In this document: in pieces, positions 1-8,431 of the stretch
Layout of the letters: each line of letters begins with the position of its first letter
Numbering within the stretch: the stretch's first letter is position 1
Source: Oribacterium sp. KHPX15
Lineage (GTDB): Bacteria; Bacillota; Clostridia; Lachnospirales; Lachnospiraceae
Direction of reading: 5' to 3'
DNA length: 56,713 nucleotides
Assembly: GCF_900107835.1 (NCBI RefSeq)
Contig: NZ_FNRG01000027.1
Coordinates: 1-56,713 of the forward strand
Notes under the pieces: generated by a model
Told to the model about the DNA's origin: nothing
Databases searched by the model: none
What the model saw: the letters and a program-made list of their open reading frames with translations, nothing else
Made by a program: the position numbers and the translations under genes

Positions 1-1
1 A

Positions 2-64
2 GTCAATGTAACCTGCCATTCAGGATGACCCAAATGCTGGTAACCGGAATATGGGTCAATGTAA
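2..64. repeat. 10-bp direct repeat pair GTCAATGTAA
   Basis: GTCAATGTAA occurs at 2-11 and again at 55-64. Between the two copies GACCCA and TGGGTC can pair. No coding frame was seen here. It may be the tail of an element that lies mostly outside the window; its function is unknown. Confidence 0.45.
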
Positions 65-115
65 TGCCTTGTTCACTGCGAAAATAAGGCATCCCGGCTG
101 AACTGTTACATAAAA

Positions 116-147
116 ACAGGGACAGCTCTCGAAAGAACTGTCCCTGT
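116..147. terminator. Perfect hairpin, probable terminator of an upstream gene
   Basis: ACAGGGACAG (116-125) and CTGTCCCTGT (138-147) are perfect inverted arms around a 12-base loop. The 3' side lacks a long T run, so it is either a weak terminator or a REP-like palindrome. The gene it would serve is outside the window. Confidence 0.45.
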
Positions 148-373
148 GTATAAGGACTTCTTAAGCTTATCTCACTAATAATCCTTTACAATATAAATGA
201 CCTTATGATAAACTCGCCACCCAGGATGTCACCTTTAACACGTAAGTGTGGTGGACGGTAGGCCTTCCGCTTTGTTCGGAGGTCGAATATTCAAATGTGA
301 TATGCCCTCCGGACTGGAACTGTTGTACTGGAGCCTATGCTCTTAGTCTTCACCGAGAAGGAGGTAAATGCAG
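148..373 (+). other. Non-coding leader of the small peptide gene, rich in short hairpins
   Basis: No gene is seen in this stretch. It can fold into several short stems: CACC/GGTG with ACAC/GTGT near 221-254, and CCTTCCG/CGGAGG near 262-284. It ends in the ribosome site AAGGAGG of the small peptide at 374. Structured 5' leaders of this sort are usual for type I toxin messages, where translation is held back by RNA folding or an antisense RNA. That role is inferred here. Confidence 0.35.
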
Positions 374-475
374 ATGTTGACGATAGAAGGATTAATCGCA
401 GTAATCAGCCTTGCGCTGTCAGCGTTCGGTCTCGGATACGCCATCGGACGCAACAGCAAAAACGCAAAAGAATAG
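374..475 (+). CDS. 33-residue hydrophobic peptide, holin-like / type I toxin-like
   Basis: The predicted peptide has a short N-terminus (MLTIEG), one hydrophobic segment (residues 7-25, LIAVISLALSAFGLGYAIG) and a polar tail with Arg and Lys. This is the build of the Firmicutes putative holin-like toxins (TxpA/BsrG-like type I toxins). AAGGAGG ends 9 bases before the ATG at 374; the in-frame ATG at 368 lies too close to it, so 374 is the better start. The gene is followed by a 7-bp stem at 474-504 and a T-tailed terminator at 526-565, so it looks like an independent short transcript. No Sec signal or catalytic motif is present. A simple membrane microprotein is the main alternative. Confidence 0.55.
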   Translation: MLTIEGLIAVISLALSAFGLGYAIGRNSKNAKE

Positions 476-525
476 CCGCCCCGGTGTGCGAAACTAAGGC
501 GGCTGTCTCTTTGATAGCTTAATCA

Positions 526-565
526 GGATTGCCTGCCGTTTAACCGGTGGCATCCTTTTTTATTT
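526..565 (+). terminator. Terminator of the small peptide transcript
   Basis: GGAT-GCC...CCG and CGG-GGC-ATCC arms, with small bulges, are followed directly by TTTTTTATTT on the + strand. It closes the transcript of the peptide at 374-475. The minus-strand operon that ends at 623 runs toward it from the other side. Confidence 0.6.
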
Positions 566-622
566 ATCTTTACGCTTTTATCTTACCATTCTCAGAATGC
601 TCTGTCAAACAAAGCAACTATA

Positions 623-2578
623 TTACGAGCAGATCTCATTGATCCAGTCAATCATGGTTCCGGTTGATGTCCCCTCGTTGTTGCCATGCTGCATATCCCA
701 TACAAGATGATAATCTACTGTCGCGCCTCTTAACTGTGCTGCCAGAAGGATATTGTAGCCTATAGAGAAGGAAGTATGCTGATCGGCGGTTCCGCTTCTG
801 TCTCTCCAGTAGTGAGCAAAGTTTACGGCATTATGGCCATTATTTGCCAGAAGGATTTCTGTTGCATTAAGGAGATTTGTCTGCTCCTCTATGAGGGCGG
901 ATTTATCACTGTTCAGAACCTCATCAATGTAATTATCAACGGCTTCCTGATCAAAACCTTTAAGAACAGAAAGTTCTTCATAGTTATCTGAAAGGATCTG
1001 CGCCACGCTCTTGGAGAAATGAACTACCTGATCTGTATCTGTACCGAAGGCATCACCTTCTGCCGACTTATCCATGGTGTCAAATCCCGGAATAGCTTTA
1101 TTACGCTTGCTGACCAGACCTGTACCGATCATGAAGCCATCGAGATCTGTAACCTGCCATGTTTCATCATCATTTTTCGTCAGCCAGTCCGAATAGTTTT
1201 TGTATGCCTCATCAGGATTAATGTCTCCGTTTGTGACTGCAGCATTTAAAGCATCGGAAATATTCTGAAGGATGGCGTCATAGTAGCTTCCTTCACGAAG
1301 ACTTGTCAGGGTTAAGGCATTACCCTTTGAATCCCTGAGGTTAAGGCCGTTAATGTATTCCACAAATGCTTCGGCCTCAAGTTCCTGAAGCCGCTTCTCA
1401 AAATCAGTGATGGAGCCGTTATATACACCACCCTTATCTGCAAGGTTAACCCACCACCAGGCGTAAGCGATATCGGCATTTTCAAGATCTGCGATCGGAC
1501 AGTAAAGCTGCGCGGCATAAACACTGTCATCGAAGACACTGGAGTAGTTTCCGTCAGCATTCTTTGTGACTCCCAGAACTCCTGCCTCATACATGTACGG
1601 ATAGTAAACCGCCATATTTCCGGAAGCACCAAGTATTGAACTCATCTGTCCGCCGCCTGAAGTACCGGTGGAGATGATCTTTGTCATATCTCCCGGGATG
1701 ACGTCGGTGTTTGCCCTAAGCTCGATGAGACCGGACTTAAGGTCCACCATCTGTGTAGGCGATTTTCCGGTAATGTTTCCGTTCTCATCCACCGCATCCC
1801 TGCTGCGTCCGCCGGCGGAAACGTAGATCATTCCTTCATCAAGGAAAGACGTATCGGCTGCCTTCGGGGAACTTGAGCGCCAGCCGCCCATTTCATTCAG
1901 ATATACAACCGGAGCTGTGTCGGCAGTATAGTTTCCTATCTTCGCCTCATGATTAATGCCTGTAACATTACCATCACTATCTGTTTCCATATAGTCTTTG
2001 GGAACATAGATTGCCATGGTCTGGTACTCGGTGTTAGTGATGTTTGAGTTAATGTAAACGCCCTGATATACAGTGCCCCGGTTCATCATTGCCATCATGC
2101 CACCGCCCTGATTCTGACCGCCACCGCCTTGTCTTTGTCCGGCACCGTCACCTTTTTTATCTCCTCCTGCGAGGTCGATAGACTCCTGATTATTGGCGCC
2201 AACATTTATTGCTTTCTGTACTGCTTCGATGGGTTCACCCTTTTCATCGAGGGCTGCAAGGATATAGTAATTTTCATCCTCACTGAGAATCCACTTGTAG
2301 ACGCCTGCTTCGATACCGGCTGAGTAGTCGAGATATAAAGCCGGATCTATGTTGCTGTTTTCAATGGATGAAACATACTGTGAAGCGTCTGTCATTAAGA
2401 TGTCGGATTCCTTTTCCTGAGTGTTTTCTGTATTATCGGTGGTGTTGGTATCTTCCAGTGCCATCTCAGGCCGGGTTATTGCTTCTGTGGAAGTTGATTC
2501 AGGGACAGATGTTGAATTACATCCTGTTGCTATGACACAGGCGGTCATACTAAGTGCTAATAAACTCTTTGATTTCAT
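623..2578 (-). CDS. Secreted lipoprotein, tannase-like alpha/beta-hydrolase esterase
   Basis: A type II signal peptide is clear: hydrophobic residues 5-17, then the lipobox ATGC with Cys20, so the protein should be lipid-anchored outside the cell. A Ser/Thr/Asp/Glu-rich linker and a Gly/Gln-rich patch (about residues 140-165) come before the catalytic domain. GTSGGGQMSSILGASGN near residue 304 is a nucleophile elbow of the bacterial tannase (subtype B) and feruloyl-esterase type, and DMQHGNNEG near residue 630 would supply the catalytic His. The likely role is hydrolysis of phenolic (galloyl or feruloyl) esters on plant material. The gene starts 12 bp after the ABC exporter gene with site GGAAAGGAG, so it is the last gene of that operon. 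The exact substrate is not known. Confidence 0.7.
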   Translation of the reverse strand: MKSKSLLALSMTACVIATGCNSTSVPESTSTEAITRPEMALEDTNTTDNTENTQEKESDILMTDASQYVSSIENSNIDPALYLDYSAGIEAGVYKWILSEDENYYILAALDEKGEPIEAVQKAINVGANNQESIDLAGGDKKGDGAGQRQGGGGQNQGGGMMAMMNRGTVYQGVYINSNITNTEYQTMAIYVPKDYMETDSDGNVTGINHEAKIGNYTADTAPVVYLNEMGGWRSSSPKAADTSFLDEGMIYVSAGGRSRDAVDENGNITGKSPTQMVDLKSGLIELRANTDVIPGDMTKIISTGTSGGGQMSSILGASGNMAVYYPYMYEAGVLGVTKNADGNYSSVFDDSVYAAQLYCPIADLENADIAYAWWWVNLADKGGVYNGSITDFEKRLQELEAEAFVEYINGLNLRDSKGNALTLTSLREGSYYDAILQNISDALNAAVTNGDINPDEAYKNYSDWLTKNDDETWQVTDLDGFMIGTGLVSKRNKAIPGFDTMDKSAEGDAFGTDTDQVVHFSKSVAQILSDNYEELSVLKGFDQEAVDNYIDEVLNSDKSALIEEQTNLLNATEILLANNGHNAVNFAHYWRDRSGTADQHTSFSIGYNILLAAQLRGATVDYHLVWDMQHGNNEGTSTGTMIDWINEICS

Positions 2579-2590
2579 AATACTCCTTTC

Positions 2591-4483
2591 CTATATCTCC
2601 TGTCCTGCGAACTGTGTCATATAAAGGTCATAATATCTGCCCTTCTTAGCAAGCAGCTCCTCGTGGTTTCCGCTCTCCACTATCTCACCATGATCCATAA
2701 CGATGATCTCGTCTGCATCTTGAATAGTGGATAGACGGTGGGCGATAATGAGGCTGGTACGCTGATTCATAAGTTCCGTCATGGCATCCTGAATGCACAT
2801 TTCGGTTCTGGTGTCGACGGAGGAGGTAGCCTCGTCCAGAATCAGAATGCTGGGCTTCGAGAGGAATGCACGACATATAGTGAGTAGCTGCCTCTGGCCC
2901 TGGCTGAGGTTTGCCCCGGAGGATTCCAGCACTGTGTCGTAACCGTCTGTGAGATTTGCGATCAGATCATCACAGTGACTGGAGGCGGCAGCTGCTTCCA
3001 GTTCTTCCTGTGTGATGTCCCTGGATGCATAGCAAAGGTTATTGCGAATAGTGTCTGTAAAGAGCACCGTATCCTGCAAAACGATTCCGATGGCATCTCT
3101 CAGCTCATCTGTGGAGATATCGTAAATGCTCTTTCCGTCCAGAAGTATCTCACCGGAATCCACGTGGTAAAAGCGCATCAGCAGATTAATGATGGTGGTC
3201 TTACCGCTGCCGGTGGAGCCTACCAGCGCAATCTTCTTTCCGGAGCATACCTGTAATGAAAAATTCCTGATAACAGGTTTCCCCGGCACATATGAGAAGT
3301 TGACATTTCTAAACTCTATTACGCCCTTAATAGGCTTTACGATCTCTCCACCACTCTTATCTTCTTCCTTCTCGTCCAGTATCCGGAAGATACGTTCTCC
3401 GCCGGCAAGGGCTGTCTGGATCTGACCGTAGAGCTGGGCGAGTTCATTAATCGGTCGTGAGAACTGCTTTGCATATATGATAAATGCAGAAATCACACCG
3501 ATGGAAATGTCTCCGCTCAGGGCAAATCGTGCGCCGAAAACCGCTACCACCACGAAGGAGACATTGCTCAGCATGTTCATGATGGGACCCATGGAACCGC
3601 CGATGATCTCGGCTATGATTCCGGTCTTCGTAAGTTCGTCTGCCGTTTCGGAAAATCCCTGAACTTCTGCTGCCTGACGATTATAGGCAGTGACGGTACG
3701 GGTGTTGGTCACCATCTCTTCCACTGTGCCGTTAAGCTTTCCCAGAAGCTCCTGGCGTTTCACGAAATATTTCCGCATGTACCTGGTGATGTTTGTCGTA
3801 AACACCACTGTAAGCATTACCGTAGAGCAGCTGAGCAACGTCAAAAGCGGGCTGTAGGAAAGCATCATGGCGATGGTGCCGATGAGCATAAGCATTCCTG
3901 AAAGCAGGCTACTGAGGGATGAAGAAACAATGTTAGCGATGTTCTCTGCGTCGTTGGTCATGCGGCTCATGATGTCACCGTGGGAGTGGGTGTCAATGTA
4001 TGCGATCGGCAGGTTTGTGATCTTTCGGAACAAGTCTCCCCGCAGTCTGAATATGACTCTCTGGCTAAGCTTCGCACTGAGAAAACCCTGTAAAAGTGTG
4101 CTCAGTCCGTGAATCACATATGCAGCAAGCATGAGTATGAGTATCTTTTTGAGAGACCCAAGCTCGGAACTTTTTATGTGGTCAATGGCTTCGGCCTGAA
4201 AGCGTGGAGCCATAACGCCCATGCACACGCCGAGGATGATGGTGACACACAGAAGCATCACGTATTTCCATTCATTTTTAAAATAATTTAACAGGCGCTT
4301 TAGGGTACCTTTTCTGTCCTTTGCTTTTTCTAAAGGAGCTCCCAGGTTTCCTCGCATACCCCGACGTCCAAGGGAAGGTTGAGGCGTGTTTGAGACAGAT
4401 TTCCAATTCCCGGGTCTGCTCTGTGTTGAACTCATCGAAAGAATTCCTAAGGATTCAGGTCTTACATTCATTTGTTGACTCAT
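2591..4483 (-). CDS. ABC exporter half-transporter, catalytic NBD partner
   Basis: About 630 residues: a long polar N-terminal extension (about 70 residues, rich in Ser, Gln, Pro and Gly), a six-helix transmembrane domain, then an ATPase domain. Walker A GSTGSGKTT lies near residue 420, the signature is LSQGQRQ near 524, and Walker B is ILILDEATS with the normal catalytic Glu. With the neighbour at 4565-6295 it forms a heterodimeric multidrug or peptide exporter of the LmrCD/BmrCD/TM287-288 type. An in-frame ATG lies eight codons upstream, but GGAGG sits correctly only before the ATG at 4483, so that start is used. It lies 81 bp behind its partner in the same operon and just ahead of the esterase lipoprotein. 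The exported substrate cannot be told from sequence. Confidence 0.85.
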   Translation of the reverse strand: MSQQMNVRPESLGILSMSSTQSRPGNWKSVSNTPQPSLGRRGMRGNLGAPLEKAKDRKGTLKRLLNYFKNEWKYVMLLCVTIILGVCMGVMAPRFQAEAIDHIKSSELGSLKKILILMLAAYVIHGLSTLLQGFLSAKLSQRVIFRLRGDLFRKITNLPIAYIDTHSHGDIMSRMTNDAENIANIVSSSLSSLLSGMLMLIGTIAMMLSYSPLLTLLSCSTVMLTVVFTTNITRYMRKYFVKRQELLGKLNGTVEEMVTNTRTVTAYNRQAAEVQGFSETADELTKTGIIAEIIGGSMGPIMNMLSNVSFVVVAVFGARFALSGDISIGVISAFIIYAKQFSRPINELAQLYGQIQTALAGGERIFRILDEKEEDKSGGEIVKPIKGVIEFRNVNFSYVPGKPVIRNFSLQVCSGKKIALVGSTGSGKTTIINLLMRFYHVDSGEILLDGKSIYDISTDELRDAIGIVLQDTVLFTDTIRNNLCYASRDITQEELEAAAASSHCDDLIANLTDGYDTVLESSGANLSQGQRQLLTICRAFLSKPSILILDEATSSVDTRTEMCIQDAMTELMNQRTSLIIAHRLSTIQDADEIIVMDHGEIVESGNHEELLAKKGRYYDLYMTQFAGQEI

Positions 4484-4564
4484 TATTTTTCCTCCGAGAT
4501 CAAGCACGACTTAGATATATATGAGCTCGTATCTGATCCGCTAATAAAGTTTGGATGTGTATTT

Positions 4565-6295
4565 TCAAACTTTTGCATCTCCCTTCCGAAGTTGGGAATC
4601 ATAGATTTCGCGGTAAACGTCACAGTTTTCCATAAGCTCGTTATGGCTGCCAATGCCTACGATTCGACCCTTGTCCATAACCGCAATACGATCCGCACGC
4701 ATAACAGTTGCAATGCGCTGGGCAATGATGATCCTAGTTAATTTCTCATAACCCTCGTCCAAAGCTTTAAATAATCTGGCTTCGGTACCCAGATCCAGGG
4801 CGCTGGTGGAGTCATCCAATATAAGGATCTCCGCCGGCTTCAGGAGTGCGCGGGAAATTGCGATGCGCTGCTTCTGCCCGCCTGAAAGGCTCATACCGGC
4901 CTCGGCTACGGTGGTATCATATTTATCAGGCTGATGTAAAATGAATTCATCGGCCTGAGCTGCCCGGGCAGCGAAAATCATCTCCTCTTCACTCGCCTCG
5001 GGATTACCGATCATGATGTTCTTTCGTATGGTGCCTGTAAACAGCTCGCTTTTCTGAAGCACGAAGGAGATACGGTCTCTTAATTCGTGAAGAGTAAAAT
5101 GCTTCACATCCTCTCCATCCACCAGTACACTTCCCTCCGTAACATCATAAAAACGCGCAATAAGAGAAACCAGAGTACTTTTACCGCTGCCGGTGGCGCC
5201 GATAACCGCCAGGGTCTGACCCGGGGCCACGGTGAAACTGATGTCTTTTAATACCTCATGATGGTGACCGGGGTAATTGAAGGAAACATTTTTAAACTCG
5301 ATGCTGCCGCCGCGTTTTTCTATATCTTTTGCGTCACCGTCCCGAATAACAGGTACGGAGGCAAGCACCTCCTTAAGACGCTTTGCGGAGGCAAGACCCA
5401 GTGTGATGGTCTGAAAGATCATCGCCATCATCATCATTCCACTCAGAATCTGACTTAGATAGGTAATGGCCGCCATCAGGCTTCCTATTTCCATCCTGCT
5501 TGCCGCAACCTCCATACCTCCGATATAGATGATGGCTACAGTGGCTGCATTTAAAACAATGTTCATGACCGGCCGCATCCAGCTGATCAGGATCTGTACT
5601 TCAAATCGGGTGTTGACCAAATCAAGATTACTCTTATCGAACTTTTCTATTTCACTCTGTTCCTGTACGAAGGCTTTCACTACACGCTCGCTGGCAATAT
5701 TTTCACCGATGACAGAGTTCACGCGATCAAGCCGGGTCTGTAAATGCGTAAACATTGGACCGCTCTTCCACACTACAAAGGCGATTTCTGCCAATATGAT
5801 GGGAATGGTAAACATTAAAACGCGGCTGAAGGCCACGTTGAGAGTAAGCAGGAATGAGCTGCCGGCAAAGAAAAACATCATGCATCGTACAGCGCCGCGG
5901 ATGAGCTGGGAAACCATAGTCTGCACCTGGGTTACGTCCGAGGTTGTTCGGGTGATCAGGCTTCCTGTGGTGAAGTCGTCGATCTGCTCAAATGAAAAAT
6001 TCATGATGCGGTCGAACAGTGCTTTACGAAGATCATTTCCGAAGTGCTGTGAGCAAATGTTAACGAACACTCCCGAAAGGATGCCGCAGCAGCCACCCAG
6101 AAATACTATAAAAATCATTCGTATGCCAACGCTCCATACCAGATCTGTATTTCCTTTGAGTATACCGTTATCCACGATTTGAGCCATCATCCTGGGCTGT
6201 ATCAGATCGATCAGCACCTCGCACACCATAAACAGCGAGCCTATAAGACCGATCCACAAATGTTTTTTCAGAAACTTGAGCAAAGTGTTCTCCAC
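4565..6295 (-). CDS. ABC exporter half-transporter, degenerate-site NBD partner
   Basis: 576 residues, six transmembrane helices and an ATPase domain. Walker A GATGSGKST is near residue 363 and the signature LSGGQKQR near 467. Walker B reads ILILDDSTSALD: the catalytic Glu is Asp. That substitution marks the degenerate nucleotide site of heterodimeric exporters and fits pairing with the 2591-4483 product, which keeps the Glu. The first possible start is GTG at 6295, but that codon lies inside an AGGTGGAG ribosome site; a TTG four codons on (6283) sits 6 bases after the site and may be the real start. First gene of the three-gene operon. Confidence 0.85.
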   Translation of the reverse strand: MENTLLKFLKKHLWIGLIGSLFMVCEVLIDLIQPRMMAQIVDNGILKGNTDLVWSVGIRMIFIVFLGGCCGILSGVFVNICSQHFGNDLRKALFDRIMNFSFEQIDDFTTGSLITRTTSDVTQVQTMVSQLIRGAVRCMMFFFAGSSFLLTLNVAFSRVLMFTIPIILAEIAFVVWKSGPMFTHLQTRLDRVNSVIGENIASERVVKAFVQEQSEIEKFDKSNLDLVNTRFEVQILISWMRPVMNIVLNAATVAIIYIGGMEVAASRMEIGSLMAAITYLSQILSGMMMMAMIFQTITLGLASAKRLKEVLASVPVIRDGDAKDIEKRGGSIEFKNVSFNYPGHHHEVLKDISFTVAPGQTLAVIGATGSGKSTLVSLIARFYDVTEGSVLVDGEDVKHFTLHELRDRISFVLQKSELFTGTIRKNIMIGNPEASEEEMIFAARAAQADEFILHQPDKYDTTVAEAGMSLSGGQKQRIAISRALLKPAEILILDDSTSALDLGTEARLFKALDEGYEKLTRIIIAQRIATVMRADRIAVMDKGRIVGIGSHNELMENCDVYREIYDSQLRKGDAKV

Positions 6296-6321
6296 CTTTC
6301 GATTAGTTTAAGATTTGAGAA

Positions 6322-6360
6322 ATCCCTCAGACTAAAGCAAAGTGCATTAGCTTGAGGGAT
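6322..6360 (-). terminator. Hairpin downstream of luxS
   Basis: ATCCCTCA (6322-6329) pairs with TGAGGGAT (6353-6360), with a further CTAA/TTAG pairing inside. It lies between the luxS stop and the ABC operon start, both on the minus strand. The T run is weak (ATTTCTC), so it is either an imperfect luxS terminator or an operator for the ABC operon. Confidence 0.45.
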
Positions 6361-6384
6361 ACTTGAAGCATAAATATTATTCTT

Positions 6385-6909
6385 TTATGAATCAAAGAAC
6401 TGACGACCGTCATCGGTTACCAGTCTCTCTGTTTTCGGATACTCGAAAATTGCCTGATTGTTTTTGTTTTCCTCAAGATAATCCGCAAACTTTTCTGCAT
6501 GCCACTTTGCAAGCCAGAGATTGTGCATGAGGTAGTTTCCGCAGTTCTCTTCATTGGAACCGGGAACACTGTCTGCATCAGCCACAGATCTGAAGGCTCT
6601 GAGAAGAAGATCATGAATCTCCTTAGGAGCTCGGTTTCCCTTTAAGATAAGATAAAAACCGGTGAGGCATCCCATGGGTCCCCAATAGATCACTTCATCC
6701 TTCCAGTCAGGATCGTTTCTGAGATATGTTGCGATAATATGCTCAAGGGTATGCATTGCAGCCACATCTACCGGGGGCTCCCGATTTGGCTTTGTAACTC
6801 TGATATCGTAAGTAGTTACCTTTTCGTTACCCACCACATCTACTCTGCTTACGAATATGCCGGGAATGATCAGTGTATGATCAACTGAAAAACTTGGTAT
6901 TAAATCCAT
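6385..6909 (-). CDS. luxS: S-ribosylhomocysteine lyase LuxS
   Basis: 174 residues. It cleaves S-ribosylhomocysteine to homocysteine and DPD, the precursor of autoinducer 2, in the activated methyl cycle. The metal-binding motif HTLEH gives His53 and His57, with the third ligand Cys123 in ENCGNY; Cys81 in GPMGCLTGFY is the catalytic Cys. All key residues are intact. GGAG lies about 10 bases before the ATG. It stands alone: its neighbours are an ABC operon downstream and an unknown gene upstream, with no pfs or metK beside it. Confidence 0.95.
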   Translation of the reverse strand: MDLIPSFSVDHTLIIPGIFVSRVDVVGNEKVTTYDIRVTKPNREPPVDVAAMHTLEHIIATYLRNDPDWKDEVIYWGPMGCLTGFYLILKGNRAPKEIHDLLLRAFRSVADADSVPGSNEENCGNYLMHNLWLAKWHAEKFADYLEENKNNQAIFEYPKTERLVTDDGRQFFDS

Positions 6910-7057
6910 TATATTAGTCTCCTATTGAAATATTCATTTTGCTATAGGCATTTTAGCATAGGAATCTGTTGATATAAATGTGCTTTTATTATTCTTGTCT
7001 GATATGTATTGAGATTATAAATTAAGATAACATAATATCATCGTTATAGACGGTATC

Positions 7058-7729
7058 TCAGTCCTTCTGCTCCAGCACTTTACTTCTTTCATCAACCTTC
7101 AGGGTGTTACGAAGAAGTGTTGTATTCTTCCAGATATCGTCTTCCGACATGCCGGAAATCTCCTTGGCTGCCAATTGCTTTGCTTCTTCCTGATTCTTGG
7201 CCTTTACAACGATTCTTCCATACAATTCACAAACAAAAGGAACCTTATACTCTTTATAAAGGGTCTGCTTCTCTGCTTTGTATGCCATATCGCCAAAGAT
7301 CTTGGCATTGGTATTAAAGGTCTTCTTTGAAACACTTGAAGGCAGGAAAAGGATTACGTTGGTAGAAGGCTCACCCTTTTCGGAAGCCGGTCCAAGGTCA
7401 TAAGCAAGAATTACGGAAGCTTTAGCAGGAGTCTTCTTTTCTTCCAGTGTTTTGGCTACTCTTTTTGCCATGTCGAGGTCTCTGGTCTGTGAAGAACGGT
7501 TGTATTCTGCAACAAGCGCTATACCGTATTCTCCTTTATATTGTGCAAGGCAGCATCTTAAGCCATCCTTGTTTTCTTCCCAAAGCTCCGAATACACGCT
7601 CTGCAGATCTTTAGGAAGCTCATCATAACTCAGATCTTTGCCATCTTTTTCAAACTGTCCATGGCTGTCAGACCAATAAACGAAGTTATTAAGAAAATCC
7701 TCTTCCATTTCCTTGATGTAGTAAATCAT
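7058..7729 (-). CDS. Unrecognised 223-residue cytosolic protein
   Basis: I do not recognise this protein. It has no signal peptide and no membrane segment. The N-terminal half is acidic, and the middle holds a stretch of beta-type segments (KASVILAYDLGP, STNVILFLPSS). Near residues 170-195 the segment FVCELYGRIVVKAKNQEEA has the pattern of the DpnD/PcfM-like C-terminal fold often seen in mobile-element and phage proteins. The match is weak. Start ATG 7729 follows GGAGAAAACACC. It is a single gene between luxS and a repeat array. Confidence 0.55.
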   Translation of the reverse strand: MIYYIKEMEEDFLNNFVYWSDSHGQFEKDGKDLSYDELPKDLQSVYSELWEENKDGLRCCLAQYKGEYGIALVAEYNRSSQTRDLDMAKRVAKTLEEKKTPAKASVILAYDLGPASEKGEPSTNVILFLPSSVSKKTFNTNAKIFGDMAYKAEKQTLYKEYKVPFVCELYGRIVVKAKNQEEAKQLAAKEISGMSEDDIWKNTTLLRNTLKVDERSKVLEQKD

Positions 7730-7970
7730 GGTGTTTTCTCCTTTTAAAAATCAGCTCCATTCCCGGAAAATTGTTCTGACTGCGAGAATGGTTTTATCAC
7801 GTTCATTAAACATTAGTGAAAAGTATTTTTCTCACCCATGTATGTATGAAATGATTTTACCACAAAAGGTGCGGAACTTGCATCATGGAATCTAACTATT
7901 CATATTGATAAAAAATGAAAACTGCCATCAGATTATTGAATCTGTTGGCATTCTGCACTTGAAAAATAAC

Positions 7971-8150
7971 CCATATCAGAAAATACCTGTATTGCAGTCA
8001 AGAAAATTATGATGATGAAATGGTCCATATCAGAAAATACCCGTATTGTAGTCAAGAAAATCATAATGATGAAATGGTCCATATCAGATAATACCTGTAT
8101 TGCAGTCAAGAAAATCATGTTCATGTAATGACCCATATCAGAGAATATCA
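7971..8150. repeat. 54-bp tandem repeat, three full copies plus a partial
   Basis: Copies start at 7971, 8025 and 8079, each exactly 54 bp, and a fourth partial copy starts at 8133. Each unit opens with CCATATCAG and ends with GAAATGG; the unit ends can pair imperfectly (CCATATCA against TGAAATGG), so each copy can form its own hairpin. A 76-codon minus-strand frame runs through the array (8163 to 7933) because 54 is a multiple of three. It has no ribosome site and begins right after a terminator, so it is probably not a gene. This fills the gap from 7730 to 8169 together with plain AT-rich sequence. Confidence 0.85.
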
Positions 8151-8169
8151 AATTTGAAGTCATTCAACC

Positions 8170-8212
8170 AAAAAAAGAGCCATCAGCTCAGTGTTACTCA
8201 GAGCCGACGGCT
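8170..8212 (-). terminator. Minus-strand terminator
   Basis: On the minus strand AGCCGTCGGCTC pairs, with two G-U pairs, with GAGCTGATGGCT and is followed by CTTTTTTT (the A run at 8170-8176 on +). It ends transcripts coming from the antiterminator relic and the GGDEF gene. Confidence 0.75.
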
Positions 8213-8239
8213 AATGGAATGTCAGTCAATTGGACACCA

Positions 8240-8431
8240 TTAATTCCTGATCCTGTTTATATGGACAGCGAGATAAAGCTTCTCCTGCCCTGTCATGGTT
8301 TTTCCGGTTTCCTTGTAGATGTAGTCCTGTACGGCATCCACGCAGGCGAATTCCGACTGGCAGGCTGCGGCGATGTTTTCATACAGAAGGCTTTGCCGCT
8401 GTGTAAGCAAGGAGTTAGCGATTTGAATCAA
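8240..8431 (-). pseudogene. Relic: C-terminal end of a BglG/LicT-type PRD antiterminator
   Basis: About 60 codons remain. The ending MTGQEKLYLAVHINRIRN and the preceding DAVQDYIYKETG match the last helices of the second PRD of BglG-family antiterminators, where the chain ends in a similar ...YLAIHIERV segment. The RNA-binding domain and PRD1 are absent, and no ATG or ribosome site precedes the fragment (the first possible start is a TTG at 8431). It overlaps the 3' end of the GGDEF gene by 17 bp, so the join is a deletion or insertion scar. The family call rests on the short C-terminal motif alone. Confidence 0.55.

Noticed and set aside
337-522. 61-codon frame over the small peptide
   Set aside because: Arg-rich and without structure; the hydrophobic frame at 374-475 has the proper ribosome site and terminator.
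5529-6182. 217-codon + strand frame inside the ABC exporter gene
   Set aside because: Shadow of the real minus-strand exporter; Met/Arg/Ser-rich composition and no ribosome site.
7933-8163. 76-codon minus-strand frame across the 54-bp repeats
   Set aside because: No ribosome site, starts right after a terminator, and follows from the repeat unit being a multiple of three.
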